Of a stretch of DNA of 64,000 bases, positions 52,364 to 62,161 are shown piece by piece. A program made the translations under genes and the position numbers. The notes beneath the pieces were generated by a model. It had not been told where the DNA came from. It saw only the letters and a program-made list of their open reading frames with translations, and searched no databases. The DNA lies in NCBI RefSeq assembly GCF_007097485.1, contig NZ_VKDE01000018.1, positions 1 through 64,000 on the forward strand, in the 5' to 3' direction. This DNA comes from Carboxylicivirga sp. M1479. Its GTDB lineage: Bacteria > Bacteroidota > Bacteroidia > Bacteroidales > Marinilabiliaceae. Within the stretch, counting starts at the first letter, position 1; every line of letters begins with the position of its first letter.

Positions 52364-53083
52364 CTAATTATCTTTTTGATATTTGCTTTCGTGTTTCTTT
52401 TTCTTCTTTTCTTCCACTTTACCTTCTACAATCAGCACAATTTCTCCTTTAACTGTTTTGGCTGAAAAATGTTGAATCAATTCCTCCAATGTACCTTGTT
52501 TGTTTTCTTCGTACAGCTTACTTATCTCCCTCGAAACAGATGCTTTTCTATCACTACCAAAGTACTCGGCTAACTGACCAAGCGTTTTTACTAAACGAAA
52601 GGGCGATTCGTAAAAAATCATTGTTCTCGATTCTGTTGCTAGCGATTCCATTTTTGTTTTACGTCCCTTCTTCTGGGGTAAAAACCCTTCAAAACAAAAA
52701 CGGTCGTTGGGTAAGCCTGAGTTAACCAATGCAGGCACAAACGCTGTTGGTCCTGGCAAACACTCCACTGCAACATCTTCTTCCAGACATTTTTTTACCA
52801 AAAGATAACCAGGGTCGGATATGGCAGGCGTACCAGCATCGGATACTAAAGCGGCGGTTTCTCCTGCTTTTATGCGTTGCGACACTTTATCAACCGAAGT
52901 GTGCTCGTTAAACTTATGGTGAGAAATCATGCTGGTTGATATCTCCAAATGTTTTAGTAAAAAACCAGTTGTGCGTGTGTCTTCAGCTAATATAAAGTCC
53001 ACTTCTTTTAAGATGCGAACGGCACGTAAAGTGATGTCTTCAAGGTTGCCAATAGGGGTTGGCACCACATATAATTTACTCAT
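52364..53083 (-). CDS. rsmI: 16S rRNA 2'-O-ribose C1402 methyltransferase
   Basis: The 239-residue enzyme belongs to the tetrapyrrole-methylase fold. The start LYVVPTPIGNLEDITLRAVRIL, ILAEDTRTTGFLLKHL, LVSDAGTPAISDPGYLL and CLPGPTAFVPALVNSGLP are diagnostic of RsmI. It methylates the ribose of C1402 in 16S rRNA at the decoding centre. Its ATG overlaps the stop of the gene before it by one base, so the two are translationally coupled. Confidence 0.96.
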   Translation of the reverse strand: MSKLYVVPTPIGNLEDITLRAVRILKEVDFILAEDTRTTGFLLKHLEISTSMISHHKFNEHTSVDKVSQRIKAGETAALVSDAGTPAISDPGYLLVKKCLEEDVAVECLPGPTAFVPALVNSGLPNDRFCFEGFLPQKKGRKTKMESLATESRTMIFYESPFRLVKTLGQLAEYFGSDRKASVSREISKLYEENKQGTLEELIQHFSAKTVKGEIVLIVEGKVEEKKKKKHESKYQKDN

Positions 53084-54012
53084 TATATAAATCTTCTCTT
53101 AATGCTGTTGAAAAATGATTCGGTCGCCTGGTTGTCATCGCTCCAATTGTAATTGGCCTTTAAAAATTCTTTGGCCGACTGGTATGAATCCATGGCATTT
53201 ATTTGCTCCAGTGTCTGATTAAATAAATCGGCTTTGTTGTTAAATAACTCACGCTGATAATAAAAACGATCGTTCAAACCAAAGGCTTTACGAACATCGT
53301 CAACGGGTTTACCTATTTGACGTACATCTTGAACTTCTTCTTTTTGAGTAGCTAATTTATCGTTAACTGATGAGTTGTCTTTGTTGATGACTTCGCCTAG
53401 TACATTGGGTTTGTTGTTAACGCTTGCTTTTGGCTTTGAGCTGCCTTTATGACTGGTATTTGATACTGCAGCCGGTTTTTTATCTTTACTCTCAGAAACT
53501 GTATCCTGCTTATCATTTACCCTTTCATCAGCTTCATTGGCCACGTCTTGCTCACTTATGCTTATTTCCTCACTGACAGAACTTACTTCTTCTGGCGTTG
53601 TGTCTGTTTCTTTATCGCTTGAGATGATCTCATCTATAACCGAGGTTTTTTCAATAGTGGGGGTAATTTGCTTTTCCTCTATTTGATTGGTTTCAACAAG
53701 AGGGGCATTTGCTTCAATATTGGATTCGGCTTTAACAAATTCACTTGATGATTCTGCTATGGCTCTATTATCTTTTGTACTTGAAGTATTTGTTATTTCA
53801 GATGTTAAGGATGACTCACTGATTGGATTATTCGTTTTTTGAACATTAAGTTGTTCCAACAATGATAACTCCTCGTTAATGTTTGCTATTTTAGTGCGAG
53901 TTAAATTGATAAAAGCTGAGTTAAGTTCTTCTTTACCTTTAAAGCTGTTAACCAGGTTGTGAACTTCTTTAATGTCATTGAGAATTATATTGATGAGTGC
54001 TTCTTTTTCCAT
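53083..54012 (-). CDS. Acidic low-complexity cytoplasmic protein of unknown function
   Basis: About 309 residues from the ATG at 54012. An N-terminal helical part (1-65) is followed by a long, probably disordered Ser/Glu/Thr-rich stretch (65-215) and a compact C-terminal part (about 225-309) with VRKAFGLNDRFYYQRELFNN and EFLKANYNWSDDN. The upstream ATG at 54039 is unlikely because a TAACTTTG -7 box ends only 3 nt before it. Similar C-terminal regions recur next to rsmI or tdk in Bacteroidota as far as I recall. Function is unknown. Confidence 0.78.
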   Translation of the reverse strand: MEKEALINIILNDIKEVHNLVNSFKGKEELNSAFINLTRTKIANINEELSLLEQLNVQKTNNPISESSLTSEITNTSSTKDNRAIAESSSEFVKAESNIEANAPLVETNQIEEKQITPTIEKTSVIDEIISSDKETDTTPEEVSSVSEEISISEQDVANEADERVNDKQDTVSESKDKKPAAVSNTSHKGSSKPKASVNNKPNVLGEVINKDNSSVNDKLATQKEEVQDVRQIGKPVDDVRKAFGLNDRFYYQRELFNNKADLFNQTLEQINAMDSYQSAKEFLKANYNWSDDNQATESFFNSIKRRFI

Positions 54013-54041
54013 AATAAGTGCGTGGCTTTTAACATACATGA

Positions 54042-54049
54042 CAAAGTTA
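54042..54049 (-). promoter_or_regulatory. Candidate -7 box (TAACTTTG) of the 53083-54012/rsmI operon
   Basis: TAACTTTG on the minus strand, 30 nt upstream of the ATG at 54012. A start about 7 nt downstream leaves a leader of roughly 22 nt. It decides the start codon, since the ATG at 54039 would lie at or before the transcription start. Confidence 0.5.
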
Positions 54050-54081
54050 ACGATTGCAATTTAAAAAACGGGTTACGATAA

Positions 54082-54657
54082 ATGTTTCTTGAAAATAAGG
54101 CCAATAGGGATTCTCAAAAAGGATGGATTGAAGTGATTGTGGGTTCAATGTTCTCGGGTAAAACCGAAGAGCTGTTGAGACGATTAAAACGCGCAAAAAT
54201 AGCACAGCAAAAAGTGGAAATTTTTAAGCCAATGGTTGATGTTCGCTATAGTGAAACGGAAGTGGTGTCGCACGATGATAATGCTATTCGTTCTACGCCT
54301 GTAGAATCATCGGGTAATATATTGTTGCTTAGCGGTAACGTTAATGTGGTGGGTATAGACGAAGCACAGTTTTTTGATAAAGGTTTGGCCGAAGTGTGCC
54401 ATCAATTGGCCAACCAGGGCATCAGAGTAATTGTGGCTGGATTGGATATGGATTTTCAAGGTAAGCCTTTTGGTCCTATTCCATCCTTATTAGCCACGGC
54501 TGAATATGTGACCAAGGTACATGCCATTTGCATGCGTTGTGGCGATTTAGCCCAATTTTCGCACCGTTTATCGGATGAAGAGAAATTAGTGCTTCTGGGA
54601 GAAAAAGGGGAGTATGAGCCGCTTTGTCGCTGTTGTTTTACCAAAGCCAACTGTTAG
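54082..54657 (+). CDS. tdk: Thymidine kinase
   Basis: The 191-residue type-II thymidine kinase has a P-loop [25 protein letters not shown] (Walker B and lasso region), [14 protein letters not shown] and zinc-binding cysteines CMRCGD with CRCC near the C terminus. It phosphorylates thymidine for salvage. It is followed within 2 nt by murF-alr. Confidence 0.97.
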   Translation: MFLENKANRDSQKGWIEVIVGSMFSGKTEELLRRLKRAKIAQQKVEIFKPMVDVRYSETEVVSHDDNAIRSTPVESSGNILLLSGNVNVVGIDEAQFFDKGLAEVCHQLANQGIRVIVAGLDMDFQGKPFGPIPSLLATAEYVTKVHAICMRCGDLAQFSHRLSDEEKLVLLGEKGEYEPLCRCCFTKANC

Positions 54658-54659
54658 TT

Positions 54660-57113
54660 ATGATTTATACGATACAACAATTAGCCGCTTGGTCCAATGC
54701 TGAGCTTAGGGGTATTGGAACTTTAGAGATTGAGCGCTTGGTATATGATAGCCGTAAGACTATCATCCCTGAAAAAACGGTATTTGTGGCCATAAAAAGT
54801 TCAAGTAACAATGGGCACGACTATATTTATGAATTGTACCAAAAGGGCGTGCGCTGTTTTATTGTAGAGAGTGATCAGTCAATTGATTACGGCTATTACT
54901 CAGAAGCAGGCTTTGTTGTGTGTGATAATTCAAATGATTGTTTGCAGAAGATTGCTGCTGAAATACGCCAGTCTTTTAACATCCCTTTTATTGCTATAAC
55001 AGGTAGTAATGGTAAAACGATCGTTAAGGAGTGGTTAAACAAAGTTCTGGAATCTAATCATAAAACAGGTCGTTCGCCACGAAGCTACAATAGTCAGATT
55101 GGTGTGCCCTTATCCATATGGATGTTAGCTAAGGATATTGATTATGCCATTGTTGAAGCAGGTATTTCGCAGCCAGGTGAAATGGAACGCATTGCGCATT
55201 GCATTAAGCCTACCCATGGTGTATTGACTAATTTGGGACAGGCACATCAGGAGAATTTCCAAAGTTTGCAGCAAAAATTGGATGAAAAATTGTTGTTGTT
55301 TCAATCGGCTCATACCATTTTTTATCATGGCGATAATGAATTGGTAAACGCAAGTGTAACAAAACAATATGCTCATAAGAAACTACTGAGTTGTGGGTAT
55401 AAGTCCCATAATTCGCTACAACTTCTAGTAGTTAAAAAGGAAGAGTCAGGTTCTACATTGGAGCTTTTGTGGCAGCAAACAAAATTTTCAATAACCGTAC
55501 CTTTTCACGATGAAATATCCTTTGATAATGTTCTGTTGGTAATACTGTGTGCATTGGATTTGGGCATGACAGTTGAACAGTTGAGAAGAGAATTATTGTT
55601 GTTGGCTCCCATGGCCATGCGACTGGAGCAGAAGGAGGGCATCAATAATTGCTTGTTAATTGATGATGGCTACAGTGCCGATTTAACATCACTTGAGTTG
55701 GCACTTGACTCCTTAAACCAGATGGGTTCCAAACGTGGTTTATCTAAGACACTCATACTATCAGATATTGTGCAAAGTGGTAAAACTACTCACGAATGGT
55801 ATCAAAGTGTGGTAAAGCTGTTGGAGGAGAAAGGTGTTTCAAAACTAATTGGTATTGGTCCGCAACTGCATAGCGTGATGAAAGGTGAGAATGCCTTTGA
55901 AAGTACCGATGCTTTTTTGCGAGAGTTTGATGGAAATAGTTTTCAGAGTGAGGCCATTTTAATTAAAGGAGCCCGTCAGTTTACCTTTGAGCAGATATCA
56001 GCCGTTTTGGAATTGCAGCGGCACAAAACAGTTATGGAAATCAATTTAAATGCACTGGCGCATAATGTTAAGTACTTCCGTTCAAAGTTGTTGCCTGAAA
56101 CTAAGTTGCTGGCTATGGTAAAAGCCTTTAGTTACGGAACAGGGTCCTTTGAAATTGCTAATCTGTTAGCGCATCAAAAGGTCGACTATCTAGGGGTAGC
56201 TTTTGCTGATGAGGGCATAGAGTTGCGTAAGGCGGGTATCACATTACCGATTATTGTGATGAACCCAGAGTTAAACAGTTTCCCTCTAATGCTTGATTAT
56301 GAACTGGAACCTGAGGTGTATAGCTTTGAGGTGCTTGATGCCTATTTAAAAGCGGTACAACGACAAGGTTACAGTAGAGTACCCATACATATTAAGGTGG
56401 ATACTGGCATGAATCGATTGGGTTTTTTACCCGATGAACTCAGTCGACTGCTTGAGGTATTAAAGCAATCATCAGATTTATATGTCAGCAGTGTGTTTAC
56501 TCATTTGGCAGGAAGCGATGAGGCAGTGCACGATAAGTTCACAAGCCAGCAGTTAAGTCGTTTTAACGCAGCGTGTTCGCAGTTAAACAATGGATTAGGA
56601 TATTCATTTATTCGACATGCTCTAAACTCAGCAGGTATTGAGCGATTTGTTGATCAACAAATGGATATGGTTCGCCTAGGGATTGGTATGTATGGAGTAT
56701 CGGCTCTGGCAGATGAAAACCTACAGCAAGTCACTACCTTAAGATCTTATGTGTCGCAGTTGAAAACAGTTAAAGCTGGCGAAACAGTTGGATATAGCAG
56801 AAAAGGTAAGTACGCCAAAGATATGCTTATAGGCGTTATTCCTATTGGTTATGCCGATGGGTTTAACCGACAGCTGAGCAATGGAGTGGGACATGTTATA
56901 ATCAATGGACGAAAAGCATCTGTGGTTGGCAATGTTTGCATGGATATGTGTATGGTTGATGTGAGCAACATTCCTGTTAAAGAGGGCGATGAAGTGGAAG
57001 TGTTTGGTAGCCACTTAACGATATCTGCCTTAGCAAAAACACTTAAAACAATTCCATACGAAATCCTAACCAGTATTAGCAGACGTGTAAAGCGTGTGTA
57101 TGTGATGGAATAA
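54660..57113 (+). CDS. MurF-Alr bifunctional protein (UDP-MurNAc-tripeptide:D-Ala-D-Ala ligase / alanine racemase)
   Basis: About 817 residues from the ATG at 54660; the earlier in-frame start at 54624 lies within tdk. Residues 1-450 are a Mur ligase with the ATP loop ITGSNGKTIVKEWL and SYNSQIGVPLS. Residues about 455-817 are alanine racemase, with the pyridoxal-phosphate Lys in MVKAFSYGTG, HIKVDTGMNRLGF, and the second-base Tyr region VGYSRKGKY. Each makes a piece of the peptidoglycan stem. The Mur part shows no acidic anomaly that I can see. This fusion is known in Bacteroidota. Confidence 0.95.
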   Translation: MIYTIQQLAAWSNAELRGIGTLEIERLVYDSRKTIIPEKTVFVAIKSSSNNGHDYIYELYQKGVRCFIVESDQSIDYGYYSEAGFVVCDNSNDCLQKIAAEIRQSFNIPFIAITGSNGKTIVKEWLNKVLESNHKTGRSPRSYNSQIGVPLSIWMLAKDIDYAIVEAGISQPGEMERIAHCIKPTHGVLTNLGQAHQENFQSLQQKLDEKLLLFQSAHTIFYHGDNELVNASVTKQYAHKKLLSCGYKSHNSLQLLVVKKEESGSTLELLWQQTKFSITVPFHDEISFDNVLLVILCALDLGMTVEQLRRELLLLAPMAMRLEQKEGINNCLLIDDGYSADLTSLELALDSLNQMGSKRGLSKTLILSDIVQSGKTTHEWYQSVVKLLEEKGVSKLIGIGPQLHSVMKGENAFESTDAFLREFDGNSFQSEAILIKGARQFTFEQISAVLELQRHKTVMEINLNALAHNVKYFRSKLLPETKLLAMVKAFSYGTGSFEIANLLAHQKVDYLGVAFADEGIELRKAGITLPIIVMNPELNSFPLMLDYELEPEVYSFEVLDAYLKAVQRQGYSRVPIHIKVDTGMNRLGFLPDELSRLLEVLKQSSDLYVSSVFTHLAGSDEAVHDKFTSQQLSRFNAACSQLNNGLGYSFIRHALNSAGIERFVDQQMDMVRLGIGMYGVSALADENLQQVTTLRSYVSQLKTVKAGETVGYSRKGKYAKDMLIGVIPIGYADGFNRQLSNGVGHVIINGRKASVVGNVCMDMCMVDVSNIPVKEGDEVEVFGSHLTISALAKTLKTIPYEILTSISRRVKRVYVME

Positions 57114-57250
57114 TAACTGAGTTCGTCGATAAATTTTCATGTTTAGTTTATAACGTCCGAAAAATTATTGATGTACGGTATATGTCTTGTTCTATCTCGG
57201 CCTCAGCCAGAGAATATAAAAAGGGGATTGAAATAACGATACTTTGCTTT

Positions 57251-57293
57251 AGAGAGGTTTATTTTAGGTGTTATGCATGATGGCCTCTCTTTT
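57251..57293 (+). terminator. Rho-independent terminator after murF-alr
   Basis: AGAGAGG (57251-57257) and CCTCTCT (57284-57290) form a stem with a 26-nt loop and are followed by a short T-run. The right arm is also the outer end of the dispersed repeat copy 2, so the repeat has probably been recruited to complete the terminator. Confidence 0.55.
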
Positions 57294-57482
57294 AAATAAC
57301 TTTAGTTTTCTCGAAAGCTTTAGAAAGACCGAGAAGTTCCGAACTTGATTCGGAAATCCCTCGGCCGCACTTAAGATTGAGATAAATAAGAAAGTTATTT
57401 AAAAAGCAGCCTTGAATTTCTTTGCTTGCGTTTCTTGCTTCAAGGCAAGAAATGAAGTCGGGTTTGGGCAGAAAACCCAATA
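57281..57482 (-). repeat. Dispersed ~200-nt palindromic repeat, copy 2 (inverted)
   Basis: Reverse complement of the 51.1-kb element, about 75 percent identical by eye. The perfect 13-bp pair TTTAAATAACTTT / AAAGTTATTTAAA (57291-57303 and about 57392-57404) encloses the central stem CCGAG/CTCGG and an inner CCGAA/TTCGG hairpin. Against copy 1 the central stem differs by paired changes that keep base pairing. It fills most of the gap before the MMPL gene. Confidence 0.75.
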
Positions 57483-57558
57483 GTTAAAAAATGGCCACTT
57501 TCAAGGCTTTATAATGGAAGATTTGTATTTATAAAGCTTACTTTTGCATGAATTTTTA

Positions 57559-59937
57559 ATGACATCGTACAAAGTGGATAAAGAGGCAGTTAATCACATC
57601 ATCATAAAATACAGAGTTGCATTACTTTCCGTTATAATTGGCATAACGCTTTTTATGGGATACAATGCTCAGAAAGTCGAGTTGGACTACGAGTTGGCAC
57701 AAATGCTGCCCGAAACAGATTCAACCTATATTCAATACAACGAATTTAAAGAACTATTTGGAGAAGATGCCCGCCTGATATTACTGGCGGTAAAAGATTC
57801 GAGCATTCTGGAGCTGGACAAGTTTCAAGCTTACTATCAACTGAATCAATCCATAAAAGATATAACTGTCCAGTTTAATGGAGCAGATTACAAGGGTGTT
57901 AAGTCCGTTATGTCGCTTTGTAATTTACAAGGGCTGGAATATAATAAGGCAGATGCCACCATTGGTAATAAACCTTACTTTGCCACTGCGCCACAAACGC
58001 AACACGAATTAGACTCTACCATTCGTGTATTAACTGCCAATCAGTTTTATAACAACCTGGTATTTAGTCAAAGCGACAGTACCTTTGTTACTTTAATGTC
58101 GGTTAGCTTACAAAACGAAATTGTTAATTCAAAAAGTCGTATTGAGCTGGTGAAGCATCTGGTAGAAGCCTCTAGTGCTTTTACCGAAGAAACAGGTATT
58201 GATATACATTACTCAGGCCTGCCTTATATTCGCACGCACGTAATGTCAAAAGTGAGAGGCGAATTAAGTATGTTTATTGCCTTGGCAGCCTTGGTACTCG
58301 CCGTAATTCTATACATTATTTTCCGATCGTTCAAAGTCGTTTTAACATCCATACTTATTGTTGGAATATCTGTTGTGTGGGTTTTTGGCTTTATAGCGCT
58401 ATTTGGTTTTAAAATTACCATTTTAACAGGTTTAATACCGCCACTTATTATTGTTATTGGCATCCCCAATATTATTTTTCTGTTGAATAAGTACCATCAG
58501 GAGTGTGCTTCTCATGGAAAAGCCTCACGCGCTTTAGAAGTTACCATTAGTAAAATAGGAGGGGTTATATTTTTGACTAACCTTACAACAGCTGCTGGTT
58601 TTGCAACCTTTCTGGTAACAAGTTCATCACTATTGGTTGAATTTGGAGTTATTGCCTCTATCAATATCATGTGCTTGTTTTTAATCTCGGTCACGGTTTT
58701 TCCTATTGCCTTAAGTTTTCAAAAGAAGCCATCGGGAAAATACACCAAGCATTTGGAAAATAAGTTTTTAAACAGGGCGATTAAATGGCTTATTCTTCAT
58801 ACCATCAATTATCGAAACAGAGTATACCTTGGTTCTGCCATATTGGTGCTTTTTAGTTTGGGCGGGATGAGTATGATACAAACGGCAGGAAATGTGGTTG
58901 ATGATATTCCACATGATGACGATGTATACCAGGATCTGTTATTTTTTGAGAAAGAGTATAAAGGTGTTTTACCCTTTGAAATTATTATCGATACCAAAGA
59001 AGAAAATGGTGTGTTTAATAATGGAGCCAAGGCTTTGTATAAAATGCACCGTCTGGATAAATTAATTCAACGAGATGATAATTTTAGTCCCTATTTCACT
59101 AAACCAATATCCTTGGTAGATGGGCTAAAATATATTTATCAAACCTTTAAGGGAGGAGATGCAAAGTTTTATGCATTGCCAAGGCCAAGTGAGTTAAACA
59201 AGCTAAAGAAACTTAAGGGTGAAGGTGTTGATAACAATGCTTCCTTTGCTGCTTTTATTGATTCTACCAATCAAATAGCACGGATGACAGTGATGATGGC
59301 TAATGTTAATACACTGCAAATAAGTGATATTAAAGATAGCTTGCGTGTTGAGGTTGATAAAATATTTCCTCCCGCGGAATACAATGTAAGCTTTACAGGC
59401 ACTAGTTTGGTCTTTCTTGAGGGAACAAATTTTCTGGTGCGTAACCTGTTTATGAGTTTGGGAATTGCTATCATCTTAATATCTGTGTTCATCGCGCTAA
59501 TGTTTAAATCTCTACGCACGGCTCTCATATCCATATTGCCCAATGTTATTCCTTTATTATTTACAGCTGGTATCATGGGCTACTTTGGTATTCAAATTAA
59601 GCCATCAACCATATTGGTTTTTAGTATAGCATTTGGTATTTCGGTAGATGACAGTATTCATTATCTAGCTAAATACCGTCAGGAGCTGGCTGCCCATCGT
59701 GGGCGTATTAAATTCTCCGTTATTGAAGCAATCAAAGGTTCTGGCGTGAGCATGATCTATACATCCATCGTATTGTTTTTTGGATTTTCCATATTCACAG
59801 CATCTAGCTTTGGTGGAACTATCGCTCTTGGTTTGTTGGTGTCCTTAACTCTTTTGGTTGCCATGCTAACCAACCTCATATTATTGCCAGCTATGCTCAT
59901 GTCTTTAGATAAGGCCAAATTGAAGAAAAAGAAATGA
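57559..59937 (+). CDS. MMPL/RND family transporter
   Basis: About 792 residues with twelve expected membrane helices: one near the N terminus, a large extracytoplasmic domain (about 45-225), five helices with GLIPPLIIVIGIPNIIFLLNKY, a second extracytoplasmic domain and the final cluster with FSIAFGISVDDSIHYLAKYRQEL, the Asp-rich proton-relay helix. MMPL-type proteins export lipids or other hydrophobic compounds using the proton gradient. The next gene is an acyltransferase overlapping by 4 nt, which favours a lipid. The ATG at 57559 is preferred over a TTG at 57544. Confidence 0.92.
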   Translation: MTSYKVDKEAVNHIIIKYRVALLSVIIGITLFMGYNAQKVELDYELAQMLPETDSTYIQYNEFKELFGEDARLILLAVKDSSILELDKFQAYYQLNQSIKDITVQFNGADYKGVKSVMSLCNLQGLEYNKADATIGNKPYFATAPQTQHELDSTIRVLTANQFYNNLVFSQSDSTFVTLMSVSLQNEIVNSKSRIELVKHLVEASSAFTEETGIDIHYSGLPYIRTHVMSKVRGELSMFIALAALVLAVILYIIFRSFKVVLTSILIVGISVVWVFGFIALFGFKITILTGLIPPLIIVIGIPNIIFLLNKYHQECASHGKASRALEVTISKIGGVIFLTNLTTAAGFATFLVTSSSLLVEFGVIASINIMCLFLISVTVFPIALSFQKKPSGKYTKHLENKFLNRAIKWLILHTINYRNRVYLGSAILVLFSLGGMSMIQTAGNVVDDIPHDDDVYQDLLFFEKEYKGVLPFEIIIDTKEENGVFNNGAKALYKMHRLDKLIQRDDNFSPYFTKPISLVDGLKYIYQTFKGGDAKFYALPRPSELNKLKKLKGEGVDNNASFAAFIDSTNQIARMTVMMANVNTLQISDIKDSLRVEVDKIFPPAEYNVSFTGTSLVFLEGTNFLVRNLFMSLGIAIILISVFIALMFKSLRTALISILPNVIPLLFTAGIMGYFGIQIKPSTILVFSIAFGISVDDSIHYLAKYRQELAAHRGRIKFSVIEAIKGSGVSMIYTSIVLFFGFSIFTASSFGGTIALGLLVSLTLLVAMLTNLILLPAMLMSLDKAKLKKKK

Positions 59938-61226
59938 TTTATTATCTGCTTAAATACACAATGATGTTTGTGCTAAGGTTGTACTTTAAGAAAGTAAGCT
60001 TTAGCAATAAATCAAATTATCCCTCATCGGGGCCAGTTATATTGGCTGCCATGCACCCTAATTCGTTCATCGATGACATGACCTTAGGAGCATTTACCAA
60101 GCGACAACTTACGTTTTTAGCTCGGGGCGATGTTTTTAACTCGAAGTTCAAGCGCTTTTTATTGGGGCAAATGTTTGTTTCCCCCATTTACCGCGCCATG
60201 GATAATGTTAAGGACGTAAAGAAGAATATTGAAGCATTGGATATGTATTCCCAAAAACTGCGTCGTGGTAAGGTCATATTAATCCATTCTGAAGGAATTT
60301 GTGTTGTAGAGAAAAGGGTTCGTAAAATGCGTAAAGGTACTGCCCGTATTGCTTTTGGAGCCGAAGAGCAGAGCGATTTTAAGCTTGGAGTTAAAGTGGT
60401 GCCAGTTTCGATGAATTATAGCAATGCGCCCAAAATACGTGAGCGCGTAATGATTGACTTTGGGGAGCCCATTGAATTGAAGAAATATGAAGCTCTTTAT
60501 AAGGAAAATTCGGCCAAAGCAATGCTTGAGTTTAATAATGAGTTGTATGCTGCTTTGGTAAGCAAGTCCATTCATGTTAAACCCAAAGAGGCAGATAAGG
60601 TAGCGGATGTTTGTCTGGAAATAACAGTAAATGATAAGCCACCTAAGGCTTTACCTATTTATGATGAGGATGAAGCGCATTTGACCGCTGAGAAAAAAGT
60701 GAGCGATCGAATAAATCATCTTTTTGAAAATGAGAATGAGCAATATAAGAACCTAGAACAATTGACCAATCAGTATTCGTCTGCTTTACAGGCCAATAAT
60801 TTAAATGATGCATCAGTTGTTAAGAGTAAGAATGGTGTGTTGAAATCTATCGCATTGGCGCTGCTACTGCCATTATACTCACTTGCATATATTCTCAATG
60901 TTCTACCCGTATTTTTAGGTAGGCGTTTGGCCGATAAGGTTGTAAAGACACCTGAGTTTTACGGATCAGTTTATGTTGGAGCCTCTTGGATGTTAGGTTT
61001 ATTATATTACTTGCTTATAATAATTTTGGTTAATGTGTTATCGCCTTTTTCTGGATGCTTAGTTGTTTTTTGCATGGCTTTTACTGGCTTTTGGTCAGTT
61101 TTATTGCGCGATCAATATTTGAGCTATTTAAGTAAATCGAGGGCAAGTAAAGTGTTTAATCAAGTACCTCAGTTGCAAAACGAATTACTATCGCTTAGAG
61201 AGCAGATTAAACAAATACTGGCTTAG
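59934..61226 (+). CDS. Lysophospholipid acyltransferase (PlsC-like) with C-terminal membrane part
   Basis: In 430 residues the N-terminal 230 hold the acyltransferase fold: PVILAAMHPNSFIDDMTLGA gives the catalytic His and Asp with H-x5-D spacing as in the HPNxxxD subgroup, and HSEGICVVEKRVRKMRKGTARIAF the second block. Residues about 300-395 hold three or four membrane helices. It probably transfers fatty acyl groups to a glycerolipid precursor. Coupling with the MMPL gene (ATGA overlap) suggests it makes or remodels the lipid that is then moved. Confidence 0.88.
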   Translation: MIYYLLKYTMMFVLRLYFKKVSFSNKSNYPSSGPVILAAMHPNSFIDDMTLGAFTKRQLTFLARGDVFNSKFKRFLLGQMFVSPIYRAMDNVKDVKKNIEALDMYSQKLRRGKVILIHSEGICVVEKRVRKMRKGTARIAFGAEEQSDFKLGVKVVPVSMNYSNAPKIRERVMIDFGEPIELKKYEALYKENSAKAMLEFNNELYAALVSKSIHVKPKEADKVADVCLEITVNDKPPKALPIYDEDEAHLTAEKKVSDRINHLFENENEQYKNLEQLTNQYSSALQANNLNDASVVKSKNGVLKSIALALLLPLYSLAYILNVLPVFLGRRLADKVVKTPEFYGSVYVGASWMLGLLYYLLIIILVNVLSPFSGCLVVFCMAFTGFWSVLLRDQYLSYLSKSRASKVFNQVPQLQNELLSLREQIKQILA

Positions 61227-61296
61227 ATAGTTAAGTTGTCTGTTGAAGAGAGAAATGAGTGTGATTAAACCTCTGATGAATTAACACTTTTTGTAC

Positions 61297-62094
61297 ATGA
61301 AGAATTTGAAGAACAAAGTGGTTTGGATTACTGGAGCGTCATCTGGTATTGGAGAAGCATTGGCATACGAAATGGCTAGGCAAGGTGCTCGCTTGGTTTT
61401 AACGGCTCGTAACAAACAAAAGCTAAATGAGGTAAAGCTCAACTGTGAAAAATTATCAGCTGAATGCTTTGTGTATGAGGCCGATTTATTTGAGGTTTCG
61501 GGTTTTAATAATTTAGTTGAAAGTGTACTAAAGCAAGTTGGTGTTATTGATGTTTTGATTAACAATGCAGGCATGAGCCAACGATCATTGGCAAAGGATA
61601 CACCAATTGATAACGACAGAAAGATTATGGAGCTTAATTACTTTAGTGTTGTGGCTCTTACTAAATTGGTACTACCGCACATGCTACAGCAAGGAAGTGG
61701 TCATGTGGTGGCAGTCAGCAGTATTGTTGGTAAATTTGGTTTCCCATTGCGATCAGCTTATGCTGCTTCTAAGCATGCTATTCAAGGTTTTTTCGAATCT
61801 TTAGATGCTGAGTTGTCGGCACACAATATTAATGTAACCATTGTTTCTCCAGGTCGTATCCAAACCAATATATCAAAACATGCCTTGTTGGCAGATGGAA
61901 CAGCCAATGGTGTGATGGATCCAGGTCAGGAAACTGGTTTGTCAAGTGAAAAATGTGCGGCCGTGATTGTTAAGGCCATAAAAAATGACAAGAAAGATAT
62001 ATTGGTAGGTAAGAAAGAATTATTAATGGTGTATATTCACAAATTCTTACCATTCTTATATCGTTCAATGACAAAGAAAATTGATCACACATAA
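61297..62094 (+). CDS. Short-chain dehydrogenase/reductase (SDR)
   Basis: About 265 residues from the ATG at 61297. The Rossmann motif GASSGIG follows VVWIT, NNAGMS comes at about 90, and the active-site triad is seen as S (VSSIVG) with YAASK. The segment SPGRIQTNISKHAL is typical of the classical SDR group near DHRS7-like proteins. It reduces or oxidises an alcohol or ketone with a nicotinamide cofactor; the substrate is unknown. Confidence 0.93.
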   Translation: MKNLKNKVVWITGASSGIGEALAYEMARQGARLVLTARNKQKLNEVKLNCEKLSAECFVYEADLFEVSGFNNLVESVLKQVGVIDVLINNAGMSQRSLAKDTPIDNDRKIMELNYFSVVALTKLVLPHMLQQGSGHVVAVSSIVGKFGFPLRSAYAASKHAIQGFFESLDAELSAHNINVTIVSPGRIQTNISKHALLADGTANGVMDPGQETGLSSEKCAAVIVKAIKNDKKDILVGKKELLMVYIHKFLPFLYRSMTKKIDHT

Positions 62095-62161
62095 AGCTTG
62101 GTAGGGTATTTAATCGTTGATACACAGATAAGATGCACAGTGAATGCAATGAGCCGTTTGA

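Noticed and set aside
57522-57546. Promoter TTTG ... TACTTTTG before the MMPL gene
   Set aside because: The -7 box matches, but the spacing to TTTG is only 13 nt and the start of transcription would be about 5 nt from the ATG.
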